Assembly (NCBI RefSeq): GCF_029392315.1
Contig: NZ_CP113939.1
Location: 434,001-498,000 of the forward strand
Origin: Bifidobacterium sp. ESL0690
GTDB lineage: Bacteria > Actinomycetota > Actinomycetes > Actinomycetales > Bifidobacteriaceae
Length of the DNA: 64,000 nt
Reading direction: 5' to 3'
In this document: positions 18,675 to 27,819 of the stretch, one piece after another
Numbering within the stretch: the stretch's first letter is position 1
Layout: the number at the start of each line of letters is the position of its first letter
Program-made: the position numbers and the translations under genes
Notes under the pieces: model-generated
Databases searched by the model: none
The model's input: only the letters and a program-made list of their open reading frames with translations
What the model was told of the DNA's origin: nothing

Positions 18675-19643
18675 TTACTGCTGAGCCTGCATCTGGCCGT
18701 AATCGTAGAGAATGTCGACCACGAAGTAAAGCGTCGAATTGGCGGGAATCTTGGATTGTGCCTGGTTGCCATATCCCAAATCCGGAGGAATGACCAGCAG
18801 CACTTGGGAGCCGACCGTCTGCCCGGCCAGCCCTTGAGTCCAGCCCTTGACGACCTGCTGGAGCGAGAATTGCGCGGCCTTGCCGCGATCCCACGAGGAA
18901 TCGAACTTTGAAGGCTTACCGTCTGCGCCCATCACCCAACCGGTGTAGTGTGCGTCGATGGTGTCGGTTTCAGCGACTTTCTTGCCCTTGCCCTTGATGA
19001 GCGGCTGGACGACGAGGTTGTTGCCGGGCTTGTAACCGTTGAAATCAATGGACGGCGCGCCCTTTTCGTTGAGCGTCACCTTGGGCAGGTCCGCGGGAAC
19101 GTCTGTGACCTTGTCACCCTCGGCGCGGGTCATCGGTTTGGACTGGGAAACGATGGTAATCGCCATGATATAGGAGGTGCTGGCTTTGTTGTGGTCATTG
19201 ACGCCGAAGGCCACGGTCGAGTTGATTTTCTGGTTCTTCAGCACGTTGTAATAGGTCTTGCCCGTGCCTTCCTCGTTCATCACCATCGAGCAGTCGGGGG
19301 TGTTCTTCTCCCAAGTGCTCATCATCTCGCTGCCATCCTTGGCGTTCAACGCGACGCCCTGAACGCAGATGTGATTGTCTTTTTGAAGCGCGGCTCCGTT
19401 GCCTTTTTGCAGCACGGCGTAAGAATTGTTGACCACGCTCATCGGGGTATGGAAGGTGATTTTCGGCTTTTTGCCGAGCTCTCCGGTGGCCTTGACTCCG
19501 GCCATCTGCGTGCCATCCGAGGTATCGGTGGCTTTGTTGTTATTGTCGTTGCCGGATCCGCAGGCGGCCATGCCGAAAGACAGAGCGATGGCGCAGGCTG
19601 CTGCGAGAATGCGACCGAATTTTCGCGAGTGATTGTTGCTCAT
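18675..19643 (-). CDS. FKBP-type peptidyl-prolyl isomerase, lipoprotein
   Basis: 322 residues. A signal peptide (basic MSNNHSRKFGR, then AACAIALSFGMAAC) ends in a lipobox, so the mature protein is lipid-anchored at Cys27 outside the membrane. The C-terminal part (residues about 215-315) is an FKBP domain: DAHYTGWVMGADGKPSKFDS, VVKGWTQGLAGQTVGSQVLL, IPPDLGYGN and TLYFVVDIL. The part before it (residues about 55-165) repeats the layout in weakened form and may be a degenerate second FKBP domain. The role is probably folding of exported proteins. It is transcribed toward nucS and stops before a bidirectional terminator. Confidence 0.92.
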   Translation of the reverse strand: MSNNHSRKFGRILAAACAIALSFGMAACGSGNDNNNKATDTSDGTQMAGVKATGELGKKPKITFHTPMSVVNNSYAVLQKGNGAALQKDNHICVQGVALNAKDGSEMMSTWEKNTPDCSMVMNEEGTGKTYYNVLKNQKINSTVAFGVNDHNKASTSYIMAITIVSQSKPMTRAEGDKVTDVPADLPKVTLNEKGAPSIDFNGYKPGNNLVVQPLIKGKGKKVAETDTIDAHYTGWVMGADGKPSKFDSSWDRGKAAQFSLQQVVKGWTQGLAGQTVGSQVLLVIPPDLGYGNQAQSKIPANSTLYFVVDILYDYGQMQAQQ

Positions 19644-19868
19644 GGTTCACAACATTAGCCCTGAACCCTGATTTACCGCGCGGGCTATCACTTTGTAAGG
19701 ATTACACCGGTCGCTTTCATCTGTGAACAAAAGAATCAGTGAAAGTCTTATCGCCGGAATTTCAAGGATTGATAACGATTCGTGCACACGGATTATCCCA
19801 ATCGGGGTGCGGCAGGCAACGTTTTTCCCAGCTTTCTTTCGGATAGGCCCTGTAGAATATAAGACAAT

Positions 19869-21917
19869 ATGACTTCAACACACGATAGACAGCATAAACA
19901 CAACGCAAAGCCGACGAAACACGCGACCATCATGCGTGGCGTCGTTGCGCCGATTTTCGGGCTGCTCGCGGTGTTGTTCATCGTTTTGGGGGTACTGAAC
20001 CTGACCGTCTGGAAGCCGGCTCGCGAAGTGAGCGCGACCACTTCGGTTTCAGGTACTCGTTATATCGTCACCGATTCAGGGATGCTGAATCTGCTCGGCA
20101 AATCCGTCAATGTAAAATTGAGTACTCAAGGCAACTCGACGAAAGCCTCATCCAAATCCGATAAAGACGCAACGCAGACCTGTGTGGCCTTGGGCAATGC
20201 CAAAGATGCCACTGGCTGGCTGGCGGGCCAAAATTACACCAGAGTGACCGGGCTGGAAAACTGGAAGAAGCTTTCCACCAAACTCGCGAACGGACCAAAG
20301 ATCACTGCAACGTCAGGTGGTGATGAGGTCTCGTTCAAGAACTCTGATATGTGGACGAACGTAAAGTGCGGCGATGCGGCGATTGCCTTCAATCTCAATG
20401 ATGTAAAAAGCGATCAGGTGGTGATTATCGATACGGGGGCACCGACCAAAAAGTCGACGCAACCGAGCGTGAACATCACCATGCATTGGGTGCGCGACAA
20501 GGTTCCTAACCATGCGCTGCCGTTCTTCATCGCGGCCGGCGTGTGCGTGGCCTTTACGATATTGTGTGCTTCGTTCTTTGCGATTATGGCCAACGAATCG
20601 TTCAGGCGCAAGCGCGAAAAGCGTCGCAAACTGCGTGAGAAGGCGAAGGCCGAAGAGGTTTCCATTTCCGAAGCCATGACGGGGAGCATCGCCGTGCTCA
20701 AGACGAGTCTGACGCACTCGAGCCATAACCATCGTCCATCGCACAAGATCCAGCCCTCCGATTTGGCGGGTTCAGCTTCGGACTCGGCGACGGGCTTAGC
20801 TGAAGACGGTACGGACGCTTCTTCAAGTAGTGACAGTTCGCTGCTCTCCGGTTCAAGCTCGGAAGGCGGGCTTTCGGGTGCGGATGGTTCCGCTCCAAGC
20901 ATCATTGACCCGACCAGGCGCAATCTGGTGGCCGATATGCAGATGCAAAATAATACGGATAATACGGACGAAAGCGTGGGAAGCGAAACAGGCGTTGCCC
21001 AAAGTGACGAGCCTGAAGGCGGTACATTCTCTGATGCATCTCAAATGGATGGCATTGATGTCGCCTCTGATGATGCGTCTCATGGGGATACCGCTTCTGT
21101 GGTTTCCGATAATGCGTTTGGTTCCCACACACAAATTGATGGCGGCGTTAACGAAAGTCAAAGCGGTAAAAATGAGACCGGCCGAACTGGAAGTGGTGAA
21201 ACCGACGCTGCCCAGCTGCAAAGTGCCGAACCGGAAGGTTCCAGCCAAACCGCGTTTACGGTGGATGAAATTTCCGGGCATGGAACCGGAAACGCTGAAA
21301 CTGCAAATACGGATGAAAGCAATCACGGCATAAGCCGGTTCGCGCGTCATCGCGGCAAGCCGGAGCAGGAATCCGTGTCGGATGCCACGGCATCGGTGAC
21401 TTCGTCTGGCCGGCATTCTCGGCATGCTGCTAGGCACGGCGGCGTCGGTAGTCTCAATGATTACGCAATTGCCGATGGTTTCAGCTATACCGGTGATTTC
21501 GGCAATCACAGCAATGCCGATAGTCTCGGTAATACCGATAATCAAGGCAACAATGCCACTTACGACAGCCACAGCAATGTCAACGACCATGAAGAAGCTG
21601 CCGATTACAGTAATGCCAACGTGTCCGTCTCGCTCGACCACTCGGAAGACGGCGCGGAGTCCGGTGATGCTCACCATACCGGCGCGCAAAATAGCGAGGC
21701 CCGCACGGCTTCAAGTGCCGATGAACTGATCGATAAATCCCACGAGCAGGCCGAAACCGATGTAATTTCGGAGGACGCGCTTCGTGAGTATTTCGCTCGT
21801 CTCTCTACTGAAACGTCGGGCGGCGACACGGCGGATAACGAGGCCGAGGGTGCCCAAGCCGGCTTAGGAACAGCCAGCGGAACGTCGGATGCACAAGGGG
21901 ACGGGAAAAACGCATGA
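19869..21917 (+). CDS. Membrane protein with long acidic disordered cytoplasmic tail
   Basis: 682 residues. Two membrane segments are clear: residues about 23-50 (VVAPIFGLLAVLFIVLGVLNL) and about 217-242 (FFIAAGVCVAFTILCASFFAIM). Between them lies an extracellular beta-rich domain. After the second helix come basic residues (FRRKREKRRKLREKAK) and then about 420 residues of Ser/Asp/Glu/Asn/Gly-rich, repetitive sequence with no predicted fold. I do not recognise a family; the gene overlaps the following lipoprotein gene by ATGA, so the two are likely one functional unit at the cell surface. The tail has unusual, nearly tandem acidic composition. Confidence 0.75.
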   Translation: MTSTHDRQHKHNAKPTKHATIMRGVVAPIFGLLAVLFIVLGVLNLTVWKPAREVSATTSVSGTRYIVTDSGMLNLLGKSVNVKLSTQGNSTKASSKSDKDATQTCVALGNAKDATGWLAGQNYTRVTGLENWKKLSTKLANGPKITATSGGDEVSFKNSDMWTNVKCGDAAIAFNLNDVKSDQVVIIDTGAPTKKSTQPSVNITMHWVRDKVPNHALPFFIAAGVCVAFTILCASFFAIMANESFRRKREKRRKLREKAKAEEVSISEAMTGSIAVLKTSLTHSSHNHRPSHKIQPSDLAGSASDSATGLAEDGTDASSSSDSSLLSGSSSEGGLSGADGSAPSIIDPTRRNLVADMQMQNNTDNTDESVGSETGVAQSDEPEGGTFSDASQMDGIDVASDDASHGDTASVVSDNAFGSHTQIDGGVNESQSGKNETGRTGSGETDAAQLQSAEPEGSSQTAFTVDEISGHGTGNAETANTDESNHGISRFARHRGKPEQESVSDATASVTSSGRHSRHAARHGGVGSLNDYAIADGFSYTGDFGNHSNADSLGNTDNQGNNATYDSHSNVNDHEEAADYSNANVSVSLDHSEDGAESGDAHHTGAQNSEARTASSADELIDKSHEQAETDVISEDALREYFARLSTETSGGDTADNEAEGAQAGLGTASGTSDAQGDGKNA

Positions 21918-22930
21918 GCTCGAAAAATTCGAAAAAACTGTTGAAAACAGTAACCGCCGCGGCGCTTGCTATGGCCACTCTTGTCGGTGTCGCTGCATGC
22001 GGCGAGCAGACCCCGCAACCGCAGGGAACCGAATCATCCACCCAGACACCCGACATCACCGAAGCGCAGGAAAAGGCGATTCGTAAGGATATTCTCGCCG
22101 CGCTTGACACTTCGGACAAGGCCAAGACCCCGGATGGTCTTTCCGCGCGGGTCACCGGCCCGGCGCTCGAGGTGCGTACCAGCGAACTGGCGATTGCGCA
22201 GGCCACCGGTGCAATGGATCCCAAGGCCATCATCCCCAAAGACATCGCGCAGACCATCATTCCCACCCAGTCCGGTTGGCCGCGTTCCGTGTTCTCCATC
22301 ACCACCACCACGCAGGACCAGCAGTCCAAGCGACTTCTGGTGATGACCCAGGCCAGTCCGCGCAGCAATTACAAGCTGTGGGGCGTCGTCAGGCTTTTCC
22401 AGGGCGCGAAGCTGCCGGAGTTCGCCATTCCCACTATCGGGGCCAGCATGGGCTCTCCTGACGATTCTGGGCTGCCGATTTCTCCGCAGCAGACCGTGGA
22501 CGACTATGCGGATGTGTTGACGCACGGTACGCAGAGCAAGTTCGCTTCGAAATTCAGCAACGATTATTTCCGTGACGATCTCGCCAAGCTCTCCGCCACC
22601 GTCCAGCAGGGTATGGAACGCAACCATGGCACGCAGACGCAGACCTTCACACCGGCCAAAGGCCAGATTTCGGTGATGCGCTCTACCGAAGGCGGCGATT
22701 TGGTGGTCGCTCAGATCAATTCGGAATGGACGCGCAGTGCGGGCGAAGGGCGCGAATCGCAGCCGGCCAGCGACGCCGAGCGTGCGCTGTTCGGACAAGG
22801 CAAGGCTACGGCCACCATGAAAGTGACGTATGTCAACGTTCTGGCCTTCTACGTTCCACCTGCCAAGTCCGGCAAAAAGGTGGTCGCGGTAGGTGCCGAG
22901 CGCCAGCCCATCAAAGTCGAAGCGGTCTGA
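21914..22930 (+). CDS. Putative lipoprotein of unknown function
   Basis: 338 residues. The signal peptide (SSKNSKKLLKTVTAAALAMA) ends in the lipobox VGVAAC, which would lipidate Cys29. The mature part starts with a Thr/Gln/Pro linker and continues as a soluble domain with repeated Thr-Thr-Thr-Gln and hydrophobic strands. No catalytic motif is recognised. The ATG overlaps the end of the membrane-protein gene (ATGA), which argues for a complex with its extracellular domain. Confidence 0.75.
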   Translation: MSSKNSKKLLKTVTAAALAMATLVGVAACGEQTPQPQGTESSTQTPDITEAQEKAIRKDILAALDTSDKAKTPDGLSARVTGPALEVRTSELAIAQATGAMDPKAIIPKDIAQTIIPTQSGWPRSVFSITTTTQDQQSKRLLVMTQASPRSNYKLWGVVRLFQGAKLPEFAIPTIGASMGSPDDSGLPISPQQTVDDYADVLTHGTQSKFASKFSNDYFRDDLAKLSATVQQGMERNHGTQTQTFTPAKGQISVMRSTEGGDLVVAQINSEWTRSAGEGRESQPASDAERALFGQGKATATMKVTYVNVLAFYVPPAKSGKKVVAVGAERQPIKVEAV

Positions 22931-23136
22931 ACTGTACGCCGATTAAGGTCAAGTCGCTGTAGGTTCTTTAGGTTGTCTGTGGGTTGTCGACATGTTGTAG
23001 GTTTCCTTGACTCTTGTTTGTGGTCCGCCGTCAGGTAAAGCGGCGTTCTGCGGTGGCGGGCGACAGGTAGATTAGACATTGTTATATACGTTTCGGCGGA
23101 TAGTGAGTCTTGTGTTGCAATAGCGCAGGGACTTGA

Positions 23137-24129
23137 ATGAGAAAGAAGGCACTTTTGGCAGCAGCGAATAATCCTCAGTCGAATCCGGGCATTTCATTGG
23201 CGGGTGCGGTCGATCTGAGTTCCATCAAACATCAGGTACAGGCAGAGCCGGGTCAGGCCGGTGGCGCACCGAGCGCGGGGGGTTACGTCATCGATGTCAC
23301 GGAGGCTACGTTCCAAGCGGTTCTGCAGACTTCCGCTACGTATCCGGTTGTGCTGCTGTTGTGGATTCCCACTGACGACCGTCTGTTTGCCATGGCCAAG
23401 ACGCTTGGTGACGCGGTCAATGCGATGAAGGGTCAGGTTCAGCTTGCTCGCGTCGACATCAACGCCGAACCTGGCATCGCCCAGGCCTTCCAGATCAAGG
23501 GTGCGCCGGCGCTGTTCGCGCTTATCGGCGGTCGGCCGATGCCGATTCTTGAGGGATTGCCGAGCGATGAGGAACTGACGCAGATTACCGACACTTTGCT
23601 GCCACAGATTGTGCAGCTTGCTCAGCAAGCTGGCGTCACGGGCACCGCACCGTATTCCGGCGATCCCGATGCCGATGCTGCTGCGGGCGATGGCGAAGCA
23701 GACGCGGCCGAACAGGTGCCACCCGAACACCAGCAGGCCCACCAGCTTGCGGCAGACGGCGACTACGCCGGTGCCGCAGAAGCCTATGCTCAAGTACTCG
23801 AAGCGAATCCGAACGACACCTTGGCCGCCCGCGAGCGTTCCAAGGCTTTGCTGCTGGCCCGTTCCGGCAGGGCTGATGTGCGCGAGGTTCGCGCGGCTGC
23901 CGCCGAGCATCCCGACGACGTGGACGCGCAGCTCGCTGTCGCCGATATCGATATGATCGGCGGCCAGATCGAGGATGCCTTCTCGCGGCTCTTGGACTTC
24001 CTTGCCGCAGGCCACAAGGCCGACCTTGAGCCGGTGCGCAAGCGTCTGCTCGAGTACTTCGTCATCCCCGAGCCCGATGACCCGCGCCTCAAGGCCGCTC
24101 GTCGTCGCCTCTCGATGTTGATGTACTGA
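23137..24129 (+). CDS. Thioredoxin-like TPR protein (CnoX/YbbN-like co-chaperone)
   Basis: 330 residues. Residues about 50-165 form a thioredoxin fold (VIDVTEATFQAVLQTSATYP, VQLARVDINAEPGIAQAFQI, GAPALFALIGGRPM) but the usual CXXC active site is replaced by IPTDDR, so it cannot do thiol chemistry. Residues about 190-330 are tetratricopeptide-like helices (QAHQLAADGDYAGAAEAYAQ, ARSGRADVREVRAAAAEHP). This domain order matches CnoX/YbbN, a holdase that hands substrates to chaperones. No signal peptide, so it is cytoplasmic. Confidence 0.85.
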   Translation: MRKKALLAAANNPQSNPGISLAGAVDLSSIKHQVQAEPGQAGGAPSAGGYVIDVTEATFQAVLQTSATYPVVLLLWIPTDDRLFAMAKTLGDAVNAMKGQVQLARVDINAEPGIAQAFQIKGAPALFALIGGRPMPILEGLPSDEELTQITDTLLPQIVQLAQQAGVTGTAPYSGDPDADAAAGDGEADAAEQVPPEHQQAHQLAADGDYAGAAEAYAQVLEANPNDTLAARERSKALLLARSGRADVREVRAAAAEHPDDVDAQLAVADIDMIGGQIEDAFSRLLDFLAAGHKADLEPVRKRLLEYFVIPEPDDPRLKAARRRLSMLMY

Positions 24130-24203
24130 GGCTTCTGTTCTCTGGTCACTTTTCCACACCCATGTGCTGAGTCTCAAGTCAGACCATCGTTTTCAATCCC
24201 GCA

Positions 24204-24520
24204 GGGTGCACTTTTCCGATGCCATTGTCCGAAAGTGCATTCTGGCTTGGGTAAAACGCACTTATCCGACGTCACTGTTGAAGAAGTGCGTTTTGCCTTC
24301 CGTAAAGTGCATGTTTGTGACACTGCTGTCTGGAATGTGCACTTTGGTTTGGATAAAATGCACTTATCCGACGTCACTGTCGTAGAGGTGCATTTACTCT
24401 AAAGTGCATGTTTGTGACGCTGCCATCGGAAGAGTGCAAGTAAGGTTCACTAAGATGCACATTTGCGGCGTGACCGTAGGGAAAGTGCACTTTGGCTCAG
24501 CTAGGATGCACTTTTTCTCG
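24204..24520. repeat. Intergenic array of about seven ~51-bp palindromic repeat units
   Basis: Units share a core like AAAGTGCACTT, a spacer (TATCCGACGTCACTGT or TGTTTGTGACRCTGCC), and a complementary GTGCATTT end. Unit 2 has perfect 11-bp arms: AAAACGCACTT near 24253 and AAGTGCGTTTT near 24284. The spacers alternate between two types every other unit (about 102 bp). Each unit can form a hairpin in DNA or RNA. The 51-bp period keeps frames open on both strands, which explains apparent reading frames here. It lies between two convergent genes. Confidence 0.8.
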
Positions 24521-24526
24521 GTCGCG

Positions 24527-25177
24527 TCAGAACGATGCGTCAGAAGGCGATGATTCGTGCCGGTTGCGGCCGTAGATCTGCTCGAAGTGCGGGCCTTGCT
24601 CGGCCAGCTCGCGGTCGAAGTCCTTGCTCCAGGTGTCGAAAGGCTTGCCGGCGAGTCCGTCGTTGGAGAAACGGGTTTGGTCGGTGATTTCGGTGACGCA
24701 AAAATCGGGGATGATGAGATTCGTCAATGGCCTTGAGCGCTTGGCCTCGGCCACGACGAGTGGCGCATTGGATCCGCCGAACACGTCGATGTCCCAGCCG
24801 TCCTCGCCGATCCAGGCGGCAAACCGATTCTTGATAATGACTTGGCCGCCGCGCTTGATGAGCTCGGCCGCGATGTTGGCGTCGATTTCGCGCTCGGCCT
24901 CATAGCGCGTGCCGCCCACGGACGGGCCTTTGATGGCGACGGAAGCCTCGGTGAAGCTGTCTCGATATTGGTCGAGCACCGCCATCGCGTCGGTGTCGGC
25001 GTTCATCTCGATGCGGACTTTCCGGCTTATCAGACGCACGCGCAGCGCGTAGTTGTCGGAATGAACGTAGTAACTCTGCACGATAAGCGTCGGCGCGCTG
25101 CCATCGTCCAGTTCCGCAGGCATGGTCCGGCAGAAGAACCGCCGATCGAATTCGAAGTCGTTCATTTCAGGAGACAT
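24527..25177 (-). CDS. CYTH-domain protein
   Basis: 216 residues. CYTH proteins form a beta-tunnel that binds triphosphorylated substrates (inorganic triphosphatase, adenylate or thiamine triphosphate activities). Recognisable tunnel elements are FEFDRRFFC at the N-terminus, NYALRVRLI, VAIKGPSVGGTRYEAERE, KNRFAAWIGEDGWDIDVF and LVVAEAKRS. The exact N-terminal EXEXK is replaced by EFDRRF, so activity is uncertain. It faces the repeat array at its 3' end. The start has no clear ribosome-binding site; an ATG four codons in is an alternative. Confidence 0.78.
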   Translation of the reverse strand: MSPEMNDFEFDRRFFCRTMPAELDDGSAPTLIVQSYYVHSDNYALRVRLISRKVRIEMNADTDAMAVLDQYRDSFTEASVAIKGPSVGGTRYEAEREIDANIAAELIKRGGQVIIKNRFAAWIGEDGWDIDVFGGSNAPLVVAEAKRSRPLTNLIIPDFCVTEITDQTRFSNDGLAGKPFDTWSKDFDRELAEQGPHFEQIYGRNRHESSPSDASF

Positions 25178-25405
25178 ATTCCAAGTCTAGACGAAATGAC
25201 GGCGTTGTGCACTTGTTTGTGTATATATGCGAGCCGGAATGGCAGAAATTTGTAAGAATACTCGTTTTTAAACGTATCAGTCGCGGATAGTTATGCAAGG
25301 CTGTGCTTATAAGTGACAGATTCGGAGCCGTTCGACGGACAGACGTTGGGGGCATTGAAGCCACGCCGTTGGTCGGCTGAAGTGCTATGCTTTAAACCGT
25401 TGTTT

Positions 25406-25479
25406 GGGTCCGTAGCTCAGCTGGATAGAGCGTTCGCCTCCGGAGCGAAAGGTCGCGGGTTCGAATCCCGTTGGGCCCA
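25406..25479 (+). tRNA. tRNA-Arg (CCG)
   Basis: A 74-nt cloverleaf. The acceptor is GGGTCCG/TGGGCCC with discriminator A. The anticodon loop is CTCCGGA in the stem TTCGC/GCGAA, giving CCG. The T-arm has GGTTCGAATCC. CCA is not encoded, unlike the tRNA-Trp and tRNA-Met genes in this window. Confidence 0.95.
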
Positions 25480-25550
25480 CAAAGTCAGCAAAGTGTACGC
25501 TGTTGTATAATGATTTTTAGTCTTTTAAAATACCAGGATGGGCTTCAGCA

Positions 25551-27635
25551 ATGAAATCAGGCAGTGTCAAAGAGGTGCGGTCGGGAAATCGGATAGCCGC
25601 AATAAAGCGATATTTTCAGAATGCTGATATCCTTGCGCGGCCGCTCCAGCTGATTCGGCGATTGCTGGTACTGGCGAGTGGTGTTTTTGGGCTGTTTTGC
25701 GCCGTCATGACGCTCGTTTTTATCTTCCAGCCGCTTAACGTTTTCTCTAGGGTTATGCTCGCCCTTTTCGGCGTGCTATCGATTTTCCTGCTTTGTTATT
25801 CCGTGTTCATGGCTATTTTCAGGGCTCCTTTACCTATTACCGGGCGTATCAAGACGTACGGCGTGCCGGTTATTTTGCTCGGTTTGCTCTTGGTGTTAGC
25901 GGCAACGCTTTTCGACAGGTCCCATACTCAGAACTTACGGATCATTGACAACGAGAATTTCAGCATAACGCTTGGCATCCTTTCTGCAGTGTTTACGTTG
26001 CTGGCCGTGGTCCTGTCCTTCAAACTCCACAACGGATACTATCGCGCGAGTGCGGCGACGCAGTGGGAAAACGGAAACGAGCATCAGGCTAATGGCGCTA
26101 GCGTTATGGAACGTGGAAACAGGCGGCAGATTGATAACGCGAATGCCGTGAAGTCTAGGAACACCGTTTCAGCTGGTTCGGTTTCCGTTGGCGGTGTTGC
26201 GGCTCTGAATCGGAAGAGCGACGACGCAAGCGAAGCCAAATCGCCAGAATTGCCGGGCAAGGCCGATTCGCCGCAACTTGTTCAAATTGCCAATTCGCCA
26301 AACCTCAGAGTCTCCATCGAGCCTGGCCAGTCCCTCATCCTTTCCAAACTCAATGCCAAACGAGATTGGCTGGCTGCTTTGCAAAGTGCGGCAAAAGTCA
26401 GAGGCTATCGCGTTTTGCTAGGCGACCAGTTCATTGATTGTCTTCCCGAGGGAGTTGATTCCTCGGCTGATTCGGCTGATTCCGTTAGTTCAACCTGTAC
26501 AACCGGCCCAACCAACCCGTCTGTTGAAAGCGCAACTGCCGCAAAACGTCAGGATTCATATCGTCTGTTATATGAAAACGACAGGTATTATATTGTGCCT
26601 TTGGGGTCTGAGTCCGGCAACTCAACGAGAAAGCTCGCTGATTTTCTAAATCCGACGAGCGCAGTCTTCTATATGGCGCTTCTTATGGAAGATCCTCGGG
26701 CTTCAAGACCTGCTGCGATATCAAACCTTGCTAAGACTTATCGTGGCGAGGAATGGAAGGTGCCGGAACGGGTGGCGGATGTCATCTCGTCCGAATATTT
26801 CAGCTGTGGCAAAATACTACCCGGGCGCGTGTGCGTAGGCAAAAGCGACGGGCTTTGGTGCGTAGTATATTGCGATTCCAAATCCGGTATCAAAAGCGGT
26901 TACTACCCGACCCAACCTTGCAAGACCTATCCGGAGGCGTTGCAGAAAATGGCGGATATGGCTTGGTCGTTGCAGCGTTCTGTCGCCTTGGCCAGGGAAC
27001 TGGACGTGTCCTATTCATACGATGCCGAACAATCCACGGCAATGTTCATTTCCGGGCAGTCGAGGCGTTCGGCTTACGACGGCCTGCCAACGCTCTATGT
27101 CCCGACTTTCAGGCTTGGCAAGAAGGTTGCGGCGATTGGCGGCGACAATGGTGCACTCGCTCATGGTGACTGGAGCGATATTTTCTATACAGACGAAAAC
27201 TCGGAAGGGCTTTGCGGACAGAATGCGGGAGGCACGAAATACCGGCCCTCGCGCATGGTGGTTTTCGAGTTCGCTTTGATTTGCTTCGGCGTGGCGCTGT
27301 TCCTGGCTGGTTTCGCGTTGATATTCGCCATCGATGTGCGCGATGAAAGAGCGGGGGCGATTACTGCAGTTTGTTTGGCGATTCAGGCTTTGCTGTTCGT
27401 CGTTTCCGGTATTTCGCTTATTACACTGGTGCAACGGCTCAGTGAGGGCGGCTATCGTTTCTTGCGGATTTCGGCAACTACTTTGATGGTTGTTTCGCTG
27501 CTCTTCTTGGTTCTTTTCCTAGTTCAGCACAACCAATTCGCCCTTTGTGCGGTTTTTGGCTTAGCTATGGCGCCTATGGCGATTGGCTCTGTCTCTTCGA
27601 TGGTAAAGAAGCCGGACAAGCAAGCGAAGTCCTAA
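25551..27635 (+). CDS. Large membrane protein of unknown function
   Basis: 694 residues. Four hydrophobic helices lie near the N-terminus (residues about 36-160, including LIRRLLVLASGVFGLFCAVM) and four near the C-terminus (about 565-685, including ALICFGVALFLAGFALIFAI). Between them is a ~400-residue soluble region. It begins with a low-complexity Asn/Ala/Ser linker and then contains strand-rich sequence such as RGYRVLLGDQFIDCL and RLLYENDRYYIVPLG. I recognise no family. The neighbouring tRNA-Arg and its A+T-leaning composition are compatible with an acquired gene, but this is not shown. No ribosome-binding site is strong. Confidence 0.7.
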   Translation: MKSGSVKEVRSGNRIAAIKRYFQNADILARPLQLIRRLLVLASGVFGLFCAVMTLVFIFQPLNVFSRVMLALFGVLSIFLLCYSVFMAIFRAPLPITGRIKTYGVPVILLGLLLVLAATLFDRSHTQNLRIIDNENFSITLGILSAVFTLLAVVLSFKLHNGYYRASAATQWENGNEHQANGASVMERGNRRQIDNANAVKSRNTVSAGSVSVGGVAALNRKSDDASEAKSPELPGKADSPQLVQIANSPNLRVSIEPGQSLILSKLNAKRDWLAALQSAAKVRGYRVLLGDQFIDCLPEGVDSSADSADSVSSTCTTGPTNPSVESATAAKRQDSYRLLYENDRYYIVPLGSESGNSTRKLADFLNPTSAVFYMALLMEDPRASRPAAISNLAKTYRGEEWKVPERVADVISSEYFSCGKILPGRVCVGKSDGLWCVVYCDSKSGIKSGYYPTQPCKTYPEALQKMADMAWSLQRSVALARELDVSYSYDAEQSTAMFISGQSRRSAYDGLPTLYVPTFRLGKKVAAIGGDNGALAHGDWSDIFYTDENSEGLCGQNAGGTKYRPSRMVVFEFALICFGVALFLAGFALIFAIDVRDERAGAITAVCLAIQALLFVVSGISLITLVQRLSEGGYRFLRISATTLMVVSLLFLVLFLVQHNQFALCAVFGLAMAPMAIGSVSSMVKKPDKQAKS

Positions 27636-27819
27636 AACGTGTCGATTTGCAAAGTTTCAAGTGTAAGTGAAACTTTCCGTAGCGCTGTTTTGGATTCTGA
27701 AATCAACGATGCCGGAGTTTGCGATGTAACAGGTCGATATAAAATCTCAGCTCCTTCGATAGGGCTTTGGTTTTTGGCCAGGGCCCAGTTGGTTCACTCG
27801 GCAGGATAGACTGTGAAAC

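Noticed and set aside
24164..24385. Reading frames within the palindromic repeat array, on both strands
   Set aside because: They arise because the 51-bp period is a multiple of three; no ribosome-binding sites and no conserved protein pattern beyond the repeat.
24204..24520. CRISPR array
   Set aside because: The units are palindromic throughout and the spacer part also repeats; no constant direct repeat with unique spacers and no cas genes.
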